Positions 1 through 11,385 of a stretch of DNA of 64,000 nt are shown in pieces (the stretch's first letter is position 1; every line of letters starts with the position of its first letter). The stretch is taken from NCBI GenBank assembly GCA_949592205.1, contig CATIUR010000006.1:63794001-63858000 (forward strand). The letters run 5' to 3'. This DNA is from Helichrysum umbraculigerum (taxonomy: Eukaryota > Streptophyta > Magnoliopsida > Asterales > Asteraceae). The position numbers and the translations under genes are program-made. The notes beneath the pieces are model-generated. The model was not told where the DNA came from, ran no database searches, and saw only the letters and a list, made by a program, of their open reading frames with translations.

Positions 1-2375
1 ATTATTGTTATAGATTTAGTGCTTTAATTTTAACATTCCTCAAAACCATAATTTTCATATTGAACTTTTAAACCATATTTCATATTGAACTTTTATTTAA
101 TAGTATTTTAGAGCTTATAGTTGATTTGTTTAATAAAAAGTCACTCATTTAATTGGGACTATAATTTTGGGATGAATAAACTAATAATTAATTAAGTGTC
201 AAGATGTTAAAAAATCGAAAGTTATAAAATGCAAAGATTCCAATAGCACATATAACATAATGAAATAAAAAAGTAGAGCTGCTTTTTATACTCTATTAAC
301 TTGTAACTCTAGATGAAATACATTTACTTTTTCTCTTTATAGGCACATATTTACGATAATTCCTCGTTAATCTAAGTTGTGACATCCTACTAATTCGCCA
401 TAGTTGATGTTATATGTGTTCTCTAAATATATAATAAATCCTTGTTACTATGGTCATAAGATACATATCATTCATTTAAGTGTAATTACGAAGAATTGTC
501 GGTTTTAGCATTTTAAAATTTAAAAAACATAACATTTTTTTTCCTTTTTTCTTTGTGTAGAAACATCGTGAGCTTATACATATGCATATAATCATAATTT
601 ACGTGTGTGTATATATATATACTCAATAGTGACTTATACCCTACCAAAATAAATTACATAATAATTAAATATATGTTTTTCTTACATTGTTTGATATAAA
701 AGTTAGGTTGAATAAATGAGTTATATAAATACAATATAATTTAGTATGAAACAAATATAAATAATGGTTACACATGAGATATCTAGTTTATATAAGAAAA
801 TAAATATATACTATCAATGAGTGAGTTTGCAATTGTATATCTAGTTTGAATAAGTTATAGGAATAACTAAAATCACCTTTGGTGATTGTATTTTAAACTG
901 ATATTGCCCACTATCATAAGTGACCCAACTAAATCTTATTAACGTTCTCAAAGATTTCGTCCAACATTTACACAGTTGTTTTATTAAACAAGATGGTTTA
1001 CCGGGAAATGACATGCTTTTATTTACAAGCTTTGCCTTTGTCATGTCTTCAATGTGCACCATCACCTAAGGACATACATCGACATACACATACACTATTA
1101 AAAATACACAAATAACTCTACAAACACAACATGATCAAATGTTTCTGTAAGAGATACATCACAACATGATCACCTTATTCTGAATATAGTGCTTGTAACC
1201 TAATCCATAATCGTGCCACCGCACTAACCTAAACTATGGATACAACTTCCAAGTTATGTAACAACTCATCACGTGAGCTCACTTAACATTGTAGCAACTC
1301 AAACTGAACCAATATTTAGACATCTACTATCATAATGAAAAATATGATTTTCACCTAGCATACGTTGTTGGCCCACGTTCAATCTCATTTCATTTCAATA
1401 CTCCAATTCGATTCTAATTAACATTCCATAATGAGTTAAAGTACTAAACTCATGTTATTTTAACATCTAATAACTTAACAAAACATATGGGTTCATGATT
1501 AACATTTCTGACCCATTTTGCTCCTTAGCCTATTTGGGTCTTCTGCCCAACACTTGCATGCTCCACAATCTTGACCTAACTTAGGTCTTAATCACCACAT
1601 ACTTATCTTTAACAACATCAATCATCTAACAGTATGAAGTTCCACTGCTACGACACAAGAAATTAAATTAAATCAAAATAAGTACTAAATTTCACAGATA
1701 CCCTAGCATTGGAATTTTAGGAATAAAATCATAACTTGTTTTTTATTTCTTTGTTGAAACATCACCAACTTCTTGATTACTTGGAATTAATTTCTACACT
1801 TGACTTGGTGTTCTTATGATTATATAATTATTTGTAAATTTACAAATGTTCCTTGTGAAAATTTTGGGGTGCTAATTAAGAGCCCGAGACACACCTACAG
1901 CTTCTAGCCTTCTATATCCGCTATATATAAACTTGTAGATATTACAAAGGCTTGGACATTTTATACAAAATTTCACGTGTTAGACTTACAAAAGCTTAGA
2001 CAATTTTATACAAAATATAGTACATCGCCATCACCACCCTCCATACAAAGAATGGAAAGAGGTTAAAGAAGTTAATATGGTTGGCCCATGTACCACTTAT
2101 GCCAAGTGAAGGGGTGAATCTAGGACCCAAACTCACGTGAGTCTGAAAATTTGATTTTGCTAAAATGACAAAATAAATGGTTAACATGTGATCTGGGTCG
2201 GGTCATCAATCAATACATAACTTATAAAACAAGAATGAAACTTTAGTCTTAAAGATCAAACATAAACAATATATATCACCAAAATTCAAAATAATCAATC
2301 CAAGAAAAGTACAACAAATATATTACAATTAAGTGATTCTATAAACACATAACAAGTTTATGCAATAATTTATAC
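1..2375. other. Gene-free AT-rich stretch
   Basis: No exon with recognisable homology or splice structure is visible on either strand. Short open frames here (for example 841-1065 on the minus strand) have no motif I recognise and no flanking gene signals. The sequence looks like ordinary intergenic plant DNA with short AT runs. Confidence 0.5.
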
Positions 2376-2438
2376 CCTCTTCGTCCCAAAATAAGTGTCT
2401 GGTATCAGAATTCATGGATTTTAAGAAATTATAATATC

Positions 2439-3487
2439 TGGTAGGAGAAAGGTTCAAAAACGAATGGCAAAAAAATGGAATGGAGGAACCAATAAGATTG
2501 CTCCATTTCGAAAACCCATTTTCACCTTCTTTTTTTAAAACCAAATATCTCACAAACCGTATGTCTATAAATTATAAAAATTACATATTCGGAATCAACG
2601 TCTTTTTCTCTTCGATTATAGATCCAACAAGCTATACTTCGACGAAGTTCTTTTTTCATTTTTATTGGGTTTTAAAATTTTGTAATGTGATATCACATGT
2701 GATTTAACACTAAAAAATAATCACACACGCTTATATCTCCGATTAAATTTTAAATTCAAATCATTGATGATTTAAAAGATTTAAACATGAAAAACTAAGT
2801 CATAATCACATGCGATTAAACATCAAAGTATCAATCACATGTGATTAAAGAGTAATAAAATACGGATTTTCAAATCATTGACTATAATTATACAATTAAG
2901 TAAAAATTAAGTTGAAACCGAGCATGAATTATCATATATCGGTAAATTGCTCATCAAATATCAATTTTTAAATGAAAATCATATGTGATTATATGCAAAA
3001 TCATATGTGATTATATAACAAATCACATGTGATTAAATGTGCAACTAGCAATCACATGTGATTTTTAATGAAAACAAAATGCAATTTTTAATGAAAACAA
3101 ATGCAATTTTTTTTTAAAAATTTATAACTATTAATGTGGATGAATATTAAGGTGTATTCACGTGTTAATTAACATATAGCATGAATAAATAATCGTGAAC
3201 AAATTTTAATTTTTTATTATAAATCATATGTAATTATATTGTAGAACCCGGTAAAAAAAAAAGAAAAAAAATTCATTGAAAGTATAGCTTGTGACATCTC
3301 TAATCGAAGAGAAAAAGACGATGGTTCCGAATATGTAATTTTTATAATATACGGACATACGGTTTGTGAGATATTTAAACTTGGGGGTGAAAGTGGAAGT
3401 AAGTTTTGTAGAGAAATGGAGCAATCCTATTGGTTCTCTCATTCTCTACTTTTTAGACATTCTTATTTGAACCCACCTCTGTCTGGT
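2439..3487. mobile_element. Fold-back (long terminal inverted repeat) element
   Basis: Two arms of roughly 250 bp, about 2439-2690 and 3230-3487, are imperfect reverse complements. They share blocks such as AACCAATARGATTGCTCCAT near 2487 and 3434, and CTCACAAACCGTATGTC near 2550 and 3370. The central 540 bp is AT-rich, non-coding and carries eight copies of a 12-bp palindrome, listed separately. No transposase is present, so this is a non-autonomous DNA element, most like a MULE-type fold-back or large MITE. I could not fix the outer ends or a target duplication. The open frames in the arms are mirror images of each other and are not genes. Confidence 0.6.
2692..3234. repeat. Dispersed palindrome ATCACATGTGAT, eight copies
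   Basis: Copies start at 2692, 2804 (one mismatch), 2834, 2978, 3000, 3022, 3051 and 3223 (degenerate). Five are the exact palindrome or differ at one base; the ones at 2978 and 3000 read ATCATATGTGAT. Each contains the E-box/NAC-core CACATG/CATGTG. They fill the loop of the fold-back element and are spaced irregularly at 22-170 bp, so this is not a simple tandem array. Confidence 0.8.
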
Positions 3488-3667
3488 AGTACCAATGACA
3501 CTTTTACCCTTGTTTTTTACACAGACTCTCATGTATTAGTTTTAAGATAAAGTATATTGAGGGTTAATTAGTAAAGCTAGTACGCCATTTTTGAAAGTAA
3601 ACAGTTATTTCGAAACAAATTAAAATGGAAAGGTAGACATTAATTTTGAGACAGGGTGACTAATATA
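3488..3667. other. Short spacer between two mobile elements
   Basis: About 180 bp of AT-rich sequence between the fold-back element and the Stowaway MITE. No gene or conserved signal is seen. Confidence 0.4.
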
Positions 3668-3669
3668 TA

Positions 3670-3923
3670 CTCCCTCCGTCCCAAATCTATTGTCCCCTTG
3701 TTGACTTTGGAGTCTTTCTCTTCCAACTTTGATCTTCAATATTTTTGTTTGTGTTATATAATACTTGATACAAATTATACCAATGAAAATACATTCAAAA
3801 TCCAATCAATTCATATATTTTGTATCAAATATTATATAACACAAATAAAAATATTGAAAGTCAAAGTTGGAAGAGAAATACTCCAAAGTCAACAAGGGGA
3901 CAATAGATTTGGGACGGAGGGAG
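3670..3923. mobile_element. Stowaway-type MITE (Tc1/mariner)
   Basis: A 254-bp element bounded by CTCCCTCCGTCCCA and its reverse complement, flanked on both sides by the dinucleotide TA (3668-3669 and 3924-3925), the duplication expected for Stowaway. The inverted repeats extend over more than 100 bp each (for example the GTTGACTTTGGAGT block and its mirror at the other end), so the element can fold into a nearly complete hairpin. It is a typical non-autonomous plant element without coding capacity. Confidence 0.9.
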
Positions 3924-4392
3924 TATATCTTTTGAATTTGTCACTCCTATTTATAAATCTCAGACATCAGAAGTATTAGACTACTAGTATACTGTCTACT
4001 TATATTGACATGGAATTGGACTTAATGTTAATGGTGTCCAATTATAATTTATATGGGCTTTGTAGTAAAAAGTTATTTTTAAGGAGTTCATCATTGCCTC
4101 ATTGGACCCACCTAAGTTGGGCACAAATTCCCCCAGTCAATTGACAAGTGTAGCATTTATCTGAATTTTATAGTATTTGTTTGCATTAACTGTATATATT
4201 CAGTACAAGTTTATAGGTGTGCACGAAATGATATAATTATATACTTTTTAAAAAAGTGTCCAAACATGTACAGAAATAAGAGCATTGTTGGCTTGTTGCA
4301 CTCTCACCTTATAGTACTAATAAAATTCTATCCACATATATTGATTTAATCATTACCAATTTACCATTGAATCCTTGTAACATGCAGAAACT

Positions 4393-5061
4393 ATGATTCT
4401 TGACTTGAATGTTGCGCATCAAGAAGAGAGCATTGTGAACCCAGACAGGCCAAACGAAAGGAACAATCCGACTGCTTTTCAATATCGTGAGTGCCGAAAG
4501 AACATGGCACCGAACGTGGTACCAAATGGTGGACCTGTATACGATGGCTGTGGTCAATTTGTGCCTTTTGGAATTGAAGGCACGCTGGAATCAATGATTT
4601 GCGCAGCCTGCAGATGCCACAGGAGCTTCCACCGCAGGGAAGAAATAGGACAACAACAAGAACAACAACAGCAGCAGCAGCAACAAGTTCATGTTGTTCA
4701 TCATTACCAACCCAACTATGTGCCTGCTGGAAACATACACATGGCATCATCATCTCATTCGCCTCATGAAGACAATCGTACGCAGCTTCTTGCTTTACCT
4801 TCTGCTGAAAGGGAGGATTTGAAAGAGATGACCACGCCTAGCTCGAGTGGTGCGGGTACCAAAAGACGACTCCGAACAAGGTTCACTTGTGAACAAAAAG
4901 ATAAAATGTTGAGGTTTGCAACTGAGATTGGGTGGCGTAAGAGAAGAGAAAATGAAGGTATTGTGAATGAATTCTGCGAGCAAAGTGGAATCAAGCGGCA
5001 GGCTTTTATAGTGTGGATGCATAACAACAAATACACCCTTGGTAAAAAGTTCTATAAGTAG
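4393..5061 (+). CDS. Zinc-finger homeodomain (ZF-HD/ZHD) transcription factor
   Basis: Single-exon gene of 222 residues. A ZF-HD dimerisation domain spans about residues 30-83: the YREC motif, then DGCGQFVP, then the cysteine/histidine cluster ICAACRCHRSFHRRE. A glutamine-rich linker (87-98) follows. The C-terminal homeodomain (about 156-219) has the helix-3 signature FIVWMHNNKYTLGKK typical of the plant-specific ZHD class. These proteins are nuclear, dimerise through the zinc finger and bind ATTA-core sites. One family-conserved residue is changed: the usual KNHA after the first cysteine reads KNMA (Met38), a possible zinc ligand loss. The intronless coding region and length fit the family. 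The first in-frame ATG was taken as start; a TGCAG just upstream (4383-4387) could be the acceptor of a 5' UTR intron. Confidence 0.92.
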   Translation: MILDLNVAHQEESIVNPDRPNERNNPTAFQYRECRKNMAPNVVPNGGPVYDGCGQFVPFGIEGTLESMICAACRCHRSFHRREEIGQQQEQQQQQQQQVHVVHHYQPNYVPAGNIHMASSSHSPHEDNRTQLLALPSAEREDLKEMTTPSSSGAGTKRRLRTRFTCEQKDKMLRFATEIGWRKRRENEGIVNEFCEQSGIKRQAFIVWMHNNKYTLGKKFYK

Positions 5062-6200
5062 GGTGTGTGTTTGATTAGCTTGTTGAGTTATTGAGAATAT
5101 ATTTCTAAGTACATTTTTTGTGTCATGATAAAAGATGTTTGAATCTCAAAACCTTAAGTGATTCGGAATTTATATGTGGTGTTGAAATATCTTGGTCTAT
5201 ATTCATCTCAATTCGCACATAGATTCATCTAGTAAAGAGAAGAGAATTAAATCATAACAGCCTAACAGGGATGGTGATTGGTGAATGATGATTAATTTCT
5301 AATTTTAACTTTACAAACATCAATTTAAGCCCAGTAAGTGGAAACTATATTTGGCCCATTAGTACTAGTAGCCCAAAACCTTTGGTGCTACTATACTAGT
5401 TTTTAAATTAGAATGCTAAAGGCCGCCAGTGGTCACTATAATGTTAAGTTCATGAATTAGTAGTTATCAGTTGGTTGTTGATATCTCATTTTTAGACAAA
5501 ATAACCATAACTATAGTCTTGGAATCACTTCATGTCGGGTTCATGATCGAATAACATACATGTATACAAATAGCTAAATAAGTACATAACCCAAAAAAAC
5601 TTACTCATTCGATCACCCAATACTACAGTCTACAGACTTATGATGCGACGACATATCCATACGAAGTCATAGAAGAGATGAATGTTTTGTGTACTGGTGT
5701 AGTGTTATAAGTAGTGATTTAACGGTTTAATTTTTTAATAGCATGATATATATACATTGTTAGTTTCATACAAGTTATTTGCAGACGTGCGAAATTATTT
5801 ATTAATACTTTACAAGTTTACATATGTAATCATGTACCTTTATACAAGTATACGTGGTCTATGCAACACATTGTCTGCAGCTTGCTATACGATTGATTTC
5901 CGGCCTTATCGAAAAACATTTACCATTCTAACTTATCGAGATTCAGTCCAAATATTATAAGGTGTACAAAAAATATGTACTCAAAAATACACAATATAAT
6001 GTATATATTTTCAATTTTCTTTTCCAACATTACCCTAACTCTCTTCTCCCAAGCTGTTAAGAAGTCTAATATTTAACAGCTCATGACTTCAAATTTTTTT
6101 CTTTTGGGAAATTTTCACCAATGATAACCACACAAAATACTCATCCTACCAAAAATAAATAAAATAAAATATCAAGCAATTTATTTAAGAGAAACGGAAG
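5062..6200. other. Intergenic region between ZHD and cyclin D genes
   Basis: The convergent 3' ends of the two genes lie here. No further exon, RNA gene or clear mobile element is seen. The open frame near 5757-5960 has no recognisable content. Confidence 0.5.
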
Positions 6201-7979
6201 CTAAATCTCCAACTTAAAGGATGTATTGTTGAGTCTCCTCCTTTTAGCAGAATCATCTGTTTGATTACTAAAACATGCAGCCTCCAACACACCAATGGGA
6301 CTCTTTGGCATTGATGTCAATGTACCACTCATTAAGCTCCTTGTACAATCACCATACTCTATTAACAGTTCTAAGCATTTAAGAACACTCTCCTGCAAAA
6401 ACCCATGATAAAGCAAGAATCTTTAATCAATACTACTATTGAAGTGAAGTTATTACTTTCATGAATATATCCCAAAATGTAAGACATCTAATTGCATATA
6501 ATACTAGTAGTCTACATATAACTTCTTTTGGATTTTTGGATTTTTGTCTTTTCTGTTTGCTTGCTGAAATTTAGCTTTCAAGATCTAAGCTTTACTAGAA
6601 ATTAAGCTAAATGGCTTTGATCTATGAAGACTTTGATTATTAAAAATTGTTAAGTTATCACAACATATATCAAACTCTACTTATATCTAAATATGCTGAT
6701 CATAACTTTGATGTTCAATGTACATATAAAGATGCAAATATTACAACATTTATGATTTATGGATCATTAGTTCATTCATTACCTTTTGAACATATTGAAC
6801 AAGAGCAGAAATTTGAGTTGATCCCATCCCCACCACATGAATTGCTACAGCTGCTGCTATCTCAGAAGGTTTAAATTCCAAGAACTCAATCCCTACATAA
6901 TGAATTTAACAATATAGCCTTTATTTCCTCATCAACAAGTTTATATCATAATATATGGGATCAAACATAATATAACCATCTTTACCTTTAATCAACCATA
7001 GAATGAGTTGGGTTGATGTCAAGATCAAAGATTTTGAAGTGGGTTGACCACCATTGACTTTCACAATAAAATCATCAAGAAATGAGAATGGAGTCACAGC
7101 CTGCATCCTCCATTTCAAAGTGGTCAACACAAGCAACTCCATTTTCTGAATGGATTTTGCTTCAAACATAAATCTTGATCCACCAACCTACAAATTCAAT
7201 CATGAATCCAACTTCATTGTCAAATTTACTCTGACCCCACAAAGAAAGTCAACAACTTTAGTCAAAATAGAATCTTGACCTGCAAATCTAATATCAGGGG
7301 TACTTCAGTCTCTTCAATTTTTGCTGCCAATGATAAACATGCTACAGCTAGCAATTGCATCATCCAATCTTTGGCCTTTTATTATTAAACACCATAAAAG
7401 AAATTAATTCAGCTTTCACAATTTAAATGCAAATTGAAAATATCTACAAAAAAAAAAAAAAAAAAAAAAATTACAACTCACAGGCAATTCATAAACAGCA
7501 AGAAATCTGTCCAAGTAATTTATTGCTAAATTTGCACTTAGAGCTCTAAAATTGAAATGAGCATGAACCTGATCAAATTAAATCATAAAAAAACATTAGC
7601 AACTTATAAAAAAATCCCAAATTGAATTGGAAATTATATGAATCTTGTAATTACACTGAAAAAAGTCAATATTAAATGCTGAAGAACAAACCTTTGTAAT
7701 CCAATCAACAGCTTCTTGTCTTGCAACCAAATCCAATTTCCCAGTTTTCAATTTATTTAAATAATCAATAAATCCAACAAATTGTTCACTTTCTTTTTCA
7801 ATCAACAAATTCAAACACTCATCAGTTTGCAAAGGGAGATCAGAAACAGAGTGCTCTGTTTCAAAATGGTTAACAAATCTGTAACTTTGATTAATATCAC
7901 AATCATCATCATAACAAATACTGTCATTATCTTCTACGCACAGTAAACTTGATGCTAAGCAATCAAGACTGGGTGTCAT
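6201..7979 (-). CDS. D-type cyclin (CYCD2/4-like)
   Basis: Six exons on the minus strand: 7692-7979, 7482-7568, 7280-7375, 6986-7187, 6783-6892 and 6201-6392, giving 324 residues with every junction GT-AG and in phase. The N-terminus carries the retinoblastoma-binding LxCxE motif (LLCVE, residues 12-16). The cyclin box follows, with conserved blocks AVDWITK, INYLDRFLAVYELP, QLLAVACLSLAAK, FEAKSIQKMELLVLTTLKW and PSEIAAA. The C-terminal SPIGVLEAACFS motif is typical of the CYCD2/CYCD4 group. Such cyclins activate CDKA to phosphorylate RBR at the G1/S transition. The start was placed at the ATG at 7979; the frame is open a little further upstream but without an ATG. Intron 2 holds a poly-A tract of about 23 bp. 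Confidence 0.93.
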
Positions 7980-9178
7980 TGCAAAATTAATCAAAAAAAT
8001 GTCTTTTTTTGGTACTGGGATATTATCGATTTAATGAGCAAATATAAATGGAAATTTAGGAATAGCTCAAAAAATGCAGAAATTTTCAAAGAATATTGCT
8101 AAAACTGGGGGAGTTTGTTGTATAAATATTAAAAACGGAAATTGAGTTATAAAATTATTGCAAAGAATGCGGCTTATGTTATGTAGAGGATGATAGGTAG
8201 AAATGGGGTTGAGATTTTTGGGTTTTTATAAGTAGGTAATATATATGAGTGTGAGTGTGTTTATGTGATAAGCGAGATATGGAGTAGAATAAATAAATGC
8301 ATGCACATTATTAGCACATACATATATTAGAATGTGTTGAAAAAAAATATTTTTTTTCTTTTTCTTTTGCTTTTTGACAAAAAGTAGATTTTATACTTTA
8401 TTCTGATAAATTACTTTGTTTAATTATTATTATAAGATAAGATTGTATTTATAGATGTTAATAAATCAAACAATTGAATTAATATATGAAATTGTGTTTA
8501 AAGTTTAGATCAATATGAGTAATATAATTTGAACTTAAGATTATACATATATAAATAAGTGGATTTATTTGAGCATGATGTTCAACTATTAAACAAGTTT
8601 ATTGAGTTTTTGAAGATATAAGCGAGGAACTTGAGCCTTAAAGACATTCAACTAACAAAATTATCATGTCGTTCGACCCTCGACTATCTGCCATATGTAT
8701 GTTTCTCACAACCCTTACCCATAATGTAATACAAAAATCAACAATTGAGATCGTCTATCCCTTCTTTCCCTTAAAATTTAAATGTTTCTCAGAATCTTAC
8801 CTATAATTTTTTTTTAATTGAGAAAAAAGAAGATGACGTTTTTCATAATACATAGATATTTATCCAAATCTCTAGTAAAAAAATATTTTTTTGTAGTATG
8901 TGTTAAAAAATAATTATAACTTTTTTCTTTTATTAGAATGAATAATTTTTTTCATAATAAAAATTAGTCTGATATGTTGTGAACAATTTCAAAAATTATT
9001 ACGGACTTTTTTTTACTACCTGCATCTCACTTTTAATGTCTCATAAGAATATTTTGTTGGATTTAATATAGCTTGAATTAATGTAAATTTTGCCCTCGTG
9101 TTCAAGAAAAGTTTGATTGAAAATATTTTTAAAATAAATGATTGGGAATAATAAATAAAGTTAGATTTGAAAGTTTAA
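7980..9178. promoter_or_regulatory. Probable promoter region of the cyclin D gene
   Basis: About 1.2 kb upstream of the minus-strand cyclin start. It is AT-rich and contains no exon I can recognise. No specific element is asserted; the assignment rests on position only. Confidence 0.4.
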
Positions 9179-9187
9179 TAATTTTTA

Positions 9188-9565
9188 GGGTTAATGGCGT
9201 AGATCGCAACGAACTTTACCTTTTTTACCAAGTTAGGGTATAATTTATTACTCTAGTAGGTAACGAACTTTCGAAAAAAATCGAGTTAGGGAATATACCC
9301 GTGGGTGACCGGAGCAACCGGCCATTTTAATCTTTTTGCTGGTTTTCAATTTTTAAAATGTCACGTACGCTGTAAATGAAACCGTCACGTGTATGTTTTT
9401 GTTTGACACGTCATCATTTTTGAACTTAAACCGGTCAAAAAAAAGTTTGTTACCTAAATCGACACAATATTTGAAAGTTTGTTACCTACCAGAGTAATTA
9501 AATTGGGTTCATACCCTAACTCGGTAAAAAAAGTAAAGTTCGTTAGCTATCTGCGCCATTAACTC
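9188..9565. mobile_element. MULE-type MITE with perfect 9-bp target duplication (copy 1)
   Basis: A 378-bp element with terminal inverted repeats of about 120 bp beginning GGGTTAATGGCG on the left and GAGTTAATGGCG, read inward, on the right. The flanks are an exact 9-bp direct repeat, TAATTTTTA, at 9179-9187 and 9566-9574. Nine-bp duplications are the hallmark of Mutator-like elements. There is no transposase. The element shares terminal sequence style with those at 10432 and 13271. Confidence 0.85.
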
Positions 9566-9829
9566 TAATTTTTAATTGTTATATTTTGCAAGTAGAAAAT
9601 TTTGTTGAGACAAACATAAATAGTAAGGTGGATGATAAAAAAGAGACGGATGAATTATCATTTAATATACCAGGTCGACATAAAAAATGTATAGAGTAAA
9701 TGTAGTGGGGAATGTTACAGTAAAAATCAAAATAATTAAAAGGATCAAAACGTAAATAAATAAGGAAAAATGCGAAATACAGAAAGATGGAGGGGAGAAA
9801 CTAAAAATTATGATTTATGACAGGGTGGA

Positions 9830-9929
9830 TGCTGACCAATCAGATGGTATACTTTGTCTTTTCCTCCAGGGAGATGACACGTGGACCCGCCTGTTGATCA
9901 GCTGCTGAGGTGGCACTGTTTGGTCAGCA
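9830..9929. promoter_or_regulatory. Short GC-rich hairpin/cis-element cluster
   Basis: TGCTGACCAATCAG (9830-9843) is mirrored by CTGTTTGGTCAGCA (9916-9929). Between them lies a G-box, CACGTG (9878-9883), in a patch that is clearly more GC-rich than its surroundings. CCAAT and TGAC cores are present. It could be a conserved non-coding regulatory module about 1.85 kb upstream of the cyclin D start, or a relic of a mobile element. Function is inference only. Confidence 0.3.
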
Positions 9930-10076
9930 ATTTGTAATAATGACTGTACATACTTTTACAGGAATCATCGTCCTCTCGACCTTTCACCACACCAACCAAA
10001 AATTAATGCTAAAGAAAACCTTGTGTTGCTAAATTTTGCAAAAACCAGTTTGTTGCAAATTGAAATAAGTTTTATA

Positions 10077-10326
10077 CTCAGTCCGTCCCGATTCTATTGT
10101 CCAATATTCTTTTTTGGGATATCTCAATTTTATTATCCACTTCCATAAATAGATAAAAATAATGAGATAAAGTTCATTTATGCCCCTAATTTATATATGT
10201 AAGACAAAAATGTAGGTAAAAAGTAAAGGGTAAAACTGTCTTCTTATCAAAAAGTAAGAGAGATGGTGATATTTTCTTAAACTGCGTGTTTTTTGTCTGG
10301 GGACAATAAAATTGGGACGGAGGGAG
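10077..10326. mobile_element. Stowaway-type MITE
   Basis: A 250-bp element with ends CTCAGTCCGTCCC and the reverse complement of CTCCCTCCGTCCC, flanked by TA at 10075-10076 and 10327-10328. Inside the ends, the block CTATTGTCC mirrors GGACAATA. It belongs to the same superfamily as the element at 3670, but its internal sequence differs. Confidence 0.85.
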
Positions 10327-10431
10327 TAACTTTTTTTAGTATTGTAATCTGTAATGGACCCATAATTTTTTATTCCAATGTTATTTAGGTCGGTGCGTCA
10401 ATGACAAAAGAAATGCAAACAATAATAATAA

Positions 10432-10786
10432 GGGTTAATAATGTTTTAATCCTCCAAGTTTCACTATTTTTTCGTTTTAACAACTCAAGTTTTTTTTCTT
10501 CATGATTTAAACTTTCAAGTTTCAAAGTTTTGGTGGTTTAACCATTTAAGTTTATCTTTCATAATAATTTTGATGGTTTAATCCTCAAAGTTTATTTTTC
10601 ATAATGATTTTGCCTTTTTAAAATTTTCTAGTTTAATCGTCTAATTTTCAAAAATTTAATGGTTTAACCCTTCAAAGGGTAACCACCAAAACTTTGAAAC
10701 TTGGAGGATTAAATCATGAGAAAAAAACTTGAGTGGTTAAAACGAAAAAAAAATTGAAACTTTAGGGATCAAACCACCATTAACCC
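10432..10786. mobile_element. MULE-type MITE with 9-bp target duplication (copy 2)
   Basis: A 355-bp element whose inverted repeats of about 110 bp begin GGGTTAATAATG on the left and GGGTTAATGGTG, read inward, on the right. A long shared block includes CAAGTTTCAAAGTTTTGG. Flanks are TAATAATAA at 10423-10431 and 10787-10795. This duplication is low-complexity, so it is weaker evidence than in the other two copies. No coding capacity. Confidence 0.8.
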
Positions 10787-10879
10787 TAATAATAATAGTA
10801 TATTTTGATTGTTCAAAGATTATTTTTGTTACGGACTAATATATCTGTTAAAATATCATCGGTAAGTAATAAACTAAGA

Positions 10880-11382
10880 TTGCGTTTGGTTCGGAAAATG
10901 AATTTTGATAGAATTGGATTTCATCATTAAGAAAACTAAGTGAGGACCCGCGACAACGCTGGTTTCAATATTTGGTTTTGTATATAACCATTTTCTTTTG
11001 TGGTTAATTGTATTACAACGTGTATTAACTCCAGTTTAACGTTCAAAATTTCAAATATTATTTTATAAAATTAGCCAGAGTTAAATATGGGTCATAGTTG
11101 TAAAAATCAACTAAAATGAGATGAGCCTATTCCTCTTGTGTTGAAATCTTTAGACCTTTTGGATTTAAAATTCACACTTTCCAAGACAAACTTGCATCCC
11201 TACATCAATATTTCTCCATGCTTTTTTGGCTTAATTATATATAAGATGAATTCCTTTGAGTGAAGAAATTTGGTGACATACAAATTTACAGTTCAATTCA
11301 TTCTTGAACCAAATATTATTATGGAAAGGAATTGGGATTCGGTTGCCATCAAATTCTAAGGAATTCTAGGAACCAAACGCAA
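10880..11382. mobile_element. MITE with TTGCGTTTGGTTC terminal inverted repeats
   Basis: The left end TTGCGTTTGGTTC (10880) is matched by GAACCAAACGCAA ending at 11382, about 503 bp in all. Internal sequences such as GAATTGGATTTCAT and AATTGGGATTCGG near the ends are also partly complementary. Termini with GTTTGGTT are common in hAT and PIF/Harbinger elements; I could not define a target duplication, so the superfamily is left open. Confidence 0.65.
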
Positions 11383-11385
11383 CAT

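Noticed and set aside
841..1065. Minus-strand open frame of 74 codons
   Set aside because: No recognisable motif, no homologue known to me and no splice or promoter context; probably chance.
3656..3979. Open frame of 107 codons
   Set aside because: It is the translation of the Stowaway MITE, including both inverted repeats.
9830..9929. MicroRNA precursor
   Set aside because: Only a 14-bp stem with a large unstructured loop; no 21-nt duplex with plant-type pairing.
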